From assembly GCF_016907735.1 (NCBI RefSeq), contig NZ_JAFBCP010000001.1, positions 2,108,001-2,172,000 of the forward strand: a stretch of 64,000 nt of DNA, written 5' to 3'. Below are positions 63,555 through 64,000 of this stretch, one piece after another; position 1 is the first letter of the stretch; every line of letters begins with the position of its first letter. The notes beneath the pieces were generated by a model. The model had not been told where the DNA came from. It ran no database searches and worked only from the letters and a program-made list of their open reading frames with translations. The translations under genes were made by a program, and so were the position numbers. This DNA comes from Brevibacterium paucivorans. GTDB taxonomy: Bacteria; Actinomycetota; Actinomycetes; Actinomycetales; Brevibacteriaceae.

Positions 63555-64000
63555 TCAGCGTTCACGTTCCTTCCGGTCAGGTGCAGTCGCGCTGAGAGCG
63601 GTGCTGACGACCGATTCGGGCCCCGCAGCGGCCGACTCGACCGGCAGCACGGCGCGACCGGCGCCGTGGTTGAGCGTCTGCGTCCGGTATCGCCGCTGGT
63701 GCCACACGGTCAGTGCCGCGCCGATGGCGTAGAGGATGCTCGAACCGACGAACACCGACACGTAGCCCAGCTGGCCGGCCACAGACAGGGAGACCGCGCC
63801 AGCGCCGAAGGACACGAGCATGGCGAACGAGGCGAGCGTGGTGTAGTCCGACCCAGCGCTGCCCGGACGCGAGTAGTCCATGTTGATCGAGTACACGATG
63901 ATGGAGCCGGCGGTGTAGCCGAGGAAGAACACGATCGTCACCGCGACGATGTAGACCGTGGATGCTACACCCGAGATGACGGGGAGGAACGCGACCATTC
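63555..64000 (-). CDS. MFS transporter, YbtX-like, C-terminal part (5' end outside window)
   Basis: The last 148 residues or so of a 12-helix transporter; four membrane segments are visible. SIIVYSINMDYSRPGSAGSDYTTLASFAMLVSFGAGAVSLSVAGQLGYVSVFVGSSILYAIGAALTVW parallels YTIAMDLTRPESSGTDFTAFSTLIQIVMVIGGG in the MFS protein at 55624-56937, so the two are paralogues. The frame is open to the window edge. It suggests that siderophore-related genes continue to the right. Confidence 0.8.
   Translation of the reverse strand, partial: MVAFLPVISGVASTVYIVAVTIVFFLGYTAGSIIVYSINMDYSRPGSAGSDYTTLASFAMLVSFGAGAVSLSVAGQLGYVSVFVGSSILYAIGAALTVWHQRRYRTQTLNHGAGRAVLPVESAAAGPESVVSTALSATAPDRKERER

Noticed and set aside
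1..64000. CRISPR arrays, tRNA or rRNA genes
   Set aside because: No regularly spaced repeat series and no cloverleaf or ribosomal RNA sequence was found in the intergenic regions on reading.

Overview
The window looks like a chromosomal segment of a moderately high-GC actinobacterium, most likely a member of the Micrococcales. The evidence is the gene set and order: dnaE-hisD-nrdR; a K/A/T-rich-tailed SigA next to DUF4192 and a ParE-type topoisomerase; cydAB with a fused CydDC; SepH; the DUF4193/DUF3093/dut/DUF3710/OB-fold block; paired TrkA (CeoB/CeoC-like) proteins; the coproporphyrin heme operon; DUF3000; and a leader-peptide-controlled leuA. Many starts are GTG, and genes often overlap by 1-4 bases. 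Genus cannot be read from the sequence alone.

Positions 1 to about 48960 are an ordinary, tightly packed core. In order they hold: DNA polymerase III alpha (5' cut by the window edge), HisD and NrdR; an OGG-fold protein downstream of a HelD-type helicase; a spermidine-synthase-like protein; DUF4192, SigA, a two-domain VOC protein, a lipoprotein amidase and ParE; cytochrome bd oxidase with its CydDC exporter; SepH; coproporphyrin ferrochelatase; the DUF4193-to-OB-fold block; two TrkA proteins, a KimA-like permease and a TrmA-family methylase; aconitase; a DUF5129 protein; Dxs; RNase D and DUF3000; HemE-HemG-HemQ; MsrB; a hydrolase; a RibD-like reductase and an L,D-transpeptidase; a Pro/Gln-rich membrane protein; and leuA-recO-uppS. 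Regulatory signals visible here include a leucine leader peptide before leuA, an operator-like palindrome before acnA, a hairpin able to hide the ribosome site of the OGG-fold gene, and a palindrome at the helD start.

Positions from about 48960 to 64000 are accessory and decayed. They hold a 5'-truncated ABC exporter, a small VOC gene, an intact IS110-type transposase, a ruined IS256-type transposase (internal deletion, nonsense codon, frameshift), a ruined IS1249-like transposase, and then an iron-controlled siderophore module. That module has a broken type II thioesterase, an Sfp-type phosphopantetheinyl transferase, a free-standing aryl-carrier-like protein, a YbtX-like MFS protein and a 1222-residue fused ABC transporter of YbtPQ/IrtAB type, with two near-perfect DtxR/IdeR iron boxes. 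Two matching repeats, exactly 7338 bp apart, bracket the module together with the IS1249-like remnant. To the right lie a type I restriction hsdR pseudogene with at least four inactivating lesions, an orphan gene tail, and the C-terminal part of a second YbtX-like MFS gene running off the edge.

The most interesting reading is that an iron-regulated NRPS siderophore locus has been broken up by insertion elements and an hsdR fragment. Carrier protein, its activating enzyme and transporters remain intact, while no synthetase lies inside the window.
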